Source: Paraspadella gotoi (Eukaryota; Chaetognatha). Taken from it: 64,000 bases of DNA. A program made the position numbers and the translations under genes. Position 1 is the first letter of the stretch, and each line of letters begins with the position of its first letter. This document shows positions 63,588-64,000 of the stretch, piece by piece. The stretch lies in NCBI GenBank assembly GCA_051294375.1, contig CM119265.1:15042963-15106962 (forward strand). The letters run 5' to 3'. Below the pieces are notes generated by a model. It saw only the letters and a list, made by a program, of their open reading frames with translations, searched no databases and was not told the origin of the DNA.

Positions 63588-64000
63588 ATGAATCTCGAAC
63601 TTTTGGAAAACTTCGGCAGAATTATCCCGAAGACTACGATGGAGCGTTGGATTGTTTTTCGATGGCGCTCACGTGCCAATTTAATCGACAGGGAACGCTC
63701 CTTGCGGTCGGTTGCAACGATGGGAGACTAGTCATCTGGGATTTTTTGACCAGGGGTGAGTTTGAAACGGATATACCAGTAACCGCGTTTTATTGGTTTT
63801 ATTTAATTTTAAAGTGTTTTTTGTGAACTACAGGCATCGCTAAGCATATTAACGCTCATGTGCATCCGATTTGCTCACTTTCATGGACACGGAACGGCCG
63901 TCGCGTGGTTAGTGCGTCCACGGACAATTGCGTTTGCATTTGGGACGTTTTGACGGGAGATTGCGTCAAAAAATATCGGTTTCCCTCGCCAGTACTTAAA
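63588..64000 (+). CDS. RBBP5: RBBP5, COMPASS/MLL complex WD-repeat subunit (5' part, apparent frameshift)
   Basis: WD40 scaffold of the histone H3K4 methyltransferase core. Exon 1 (63588-63755) starts MNLELLENFG. To continue with the conserved QNYPEDYDG...SMALTCQFNRQGTLLAVGCN one base must be added near 63615-63619, so the window sequence has an apparent single-base deletion. The rest of exon 1 reads VIWDFLTRG, and exon 2 (63834 onward) reads IAKHINAHVHPICSLSW, VVSASTDNCVCIWDVLTGDC and RFPSPVLK, in phase. The gene continues beyond the right edge. Its start lies 101 bp after the GTF2E2 stop codon. Confidence 0.93.

Overview
The window is eukaryotic and almost certainly from an invertebrate animal. 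It is AT-rich, its genes are split by many short GT-AG introns, and it carries a nuclear lamin, an Aurora kinase, a canonical beta-tubulin and the ciliary protein CIMIP2C. Degenerate TTAGGG-type interstitial repeats also fit an animal. I cannot name the species. All exon models below were built by hand from reading frames, splice dinucleotides and intron phase. Protein and snoRNA family names come from recalled family sequences, not a database search.

Layout: 1-2315 lamin (minus, runs off the left edge); 2974-4466 Aurora kinase (minus); 4467-7344 intergenic, with a telomere-like inverted-repeat element and an 18-bp minisatellite; 7345-11144 CIMIP2C (plus), with repeats and a tRNA-derived SINE in its introns; 12855-28513 beta-tubulin (plus), whose last long intron holds a 5.1-kb inverted copy of the gene's own middle part ending at an N gap; about 29.0 kb, an orphan coding fragment (minus); 30875-38157 MED14 (plus, 24 exons); 38277-39904 RPS2; about 40.1-47.0 kb, a non-coding snoRNA host gene of about 25 small exons; 47122-48204 RPS10; 48438-50014 RPS3; 52178-52277 N gap; 52278-61475 a second copy of 45.86-52.18 kb, extremely error-rich up to about 59.15 kb and then nearly identical; 62199-63486 GTF2E2 (TFIIE-beta); 63588-64000+ RBBP5 (5' part, one apparent frameshift).

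The most interesting biology is the stretch 34.5-49.4 kb. Nearly every longer intron there carries a box C/D or H/ACA snoRNA. The host gene between RPS2 and RPS10 has 24 introns. Twenty hold clear C/D snoRNAs, one holds a good H/ACA candidate and three hold weaker candidates, while its exons have no shared reading frame. Introns of MED14, RPS2, RPS10 and RPS3 add more. Several match known guides (U27, U32, U33, U34, U43, U15 and U96 types), and several occur as pairs guiding the same rRNA site. The locus therefore combines ribosomal protein genes with the guides that methylate 18S, 28S and 5.8S rRNA.

The inverted tubulin copy and the error-rich RPS10/RPS3 copy are best read as assembly artefacts. 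Both abut N gaps, and skipping them gives intact genes. A few single-base frame errors (RBBP5, RPS3 tail) look like residual long-read consensus errors.
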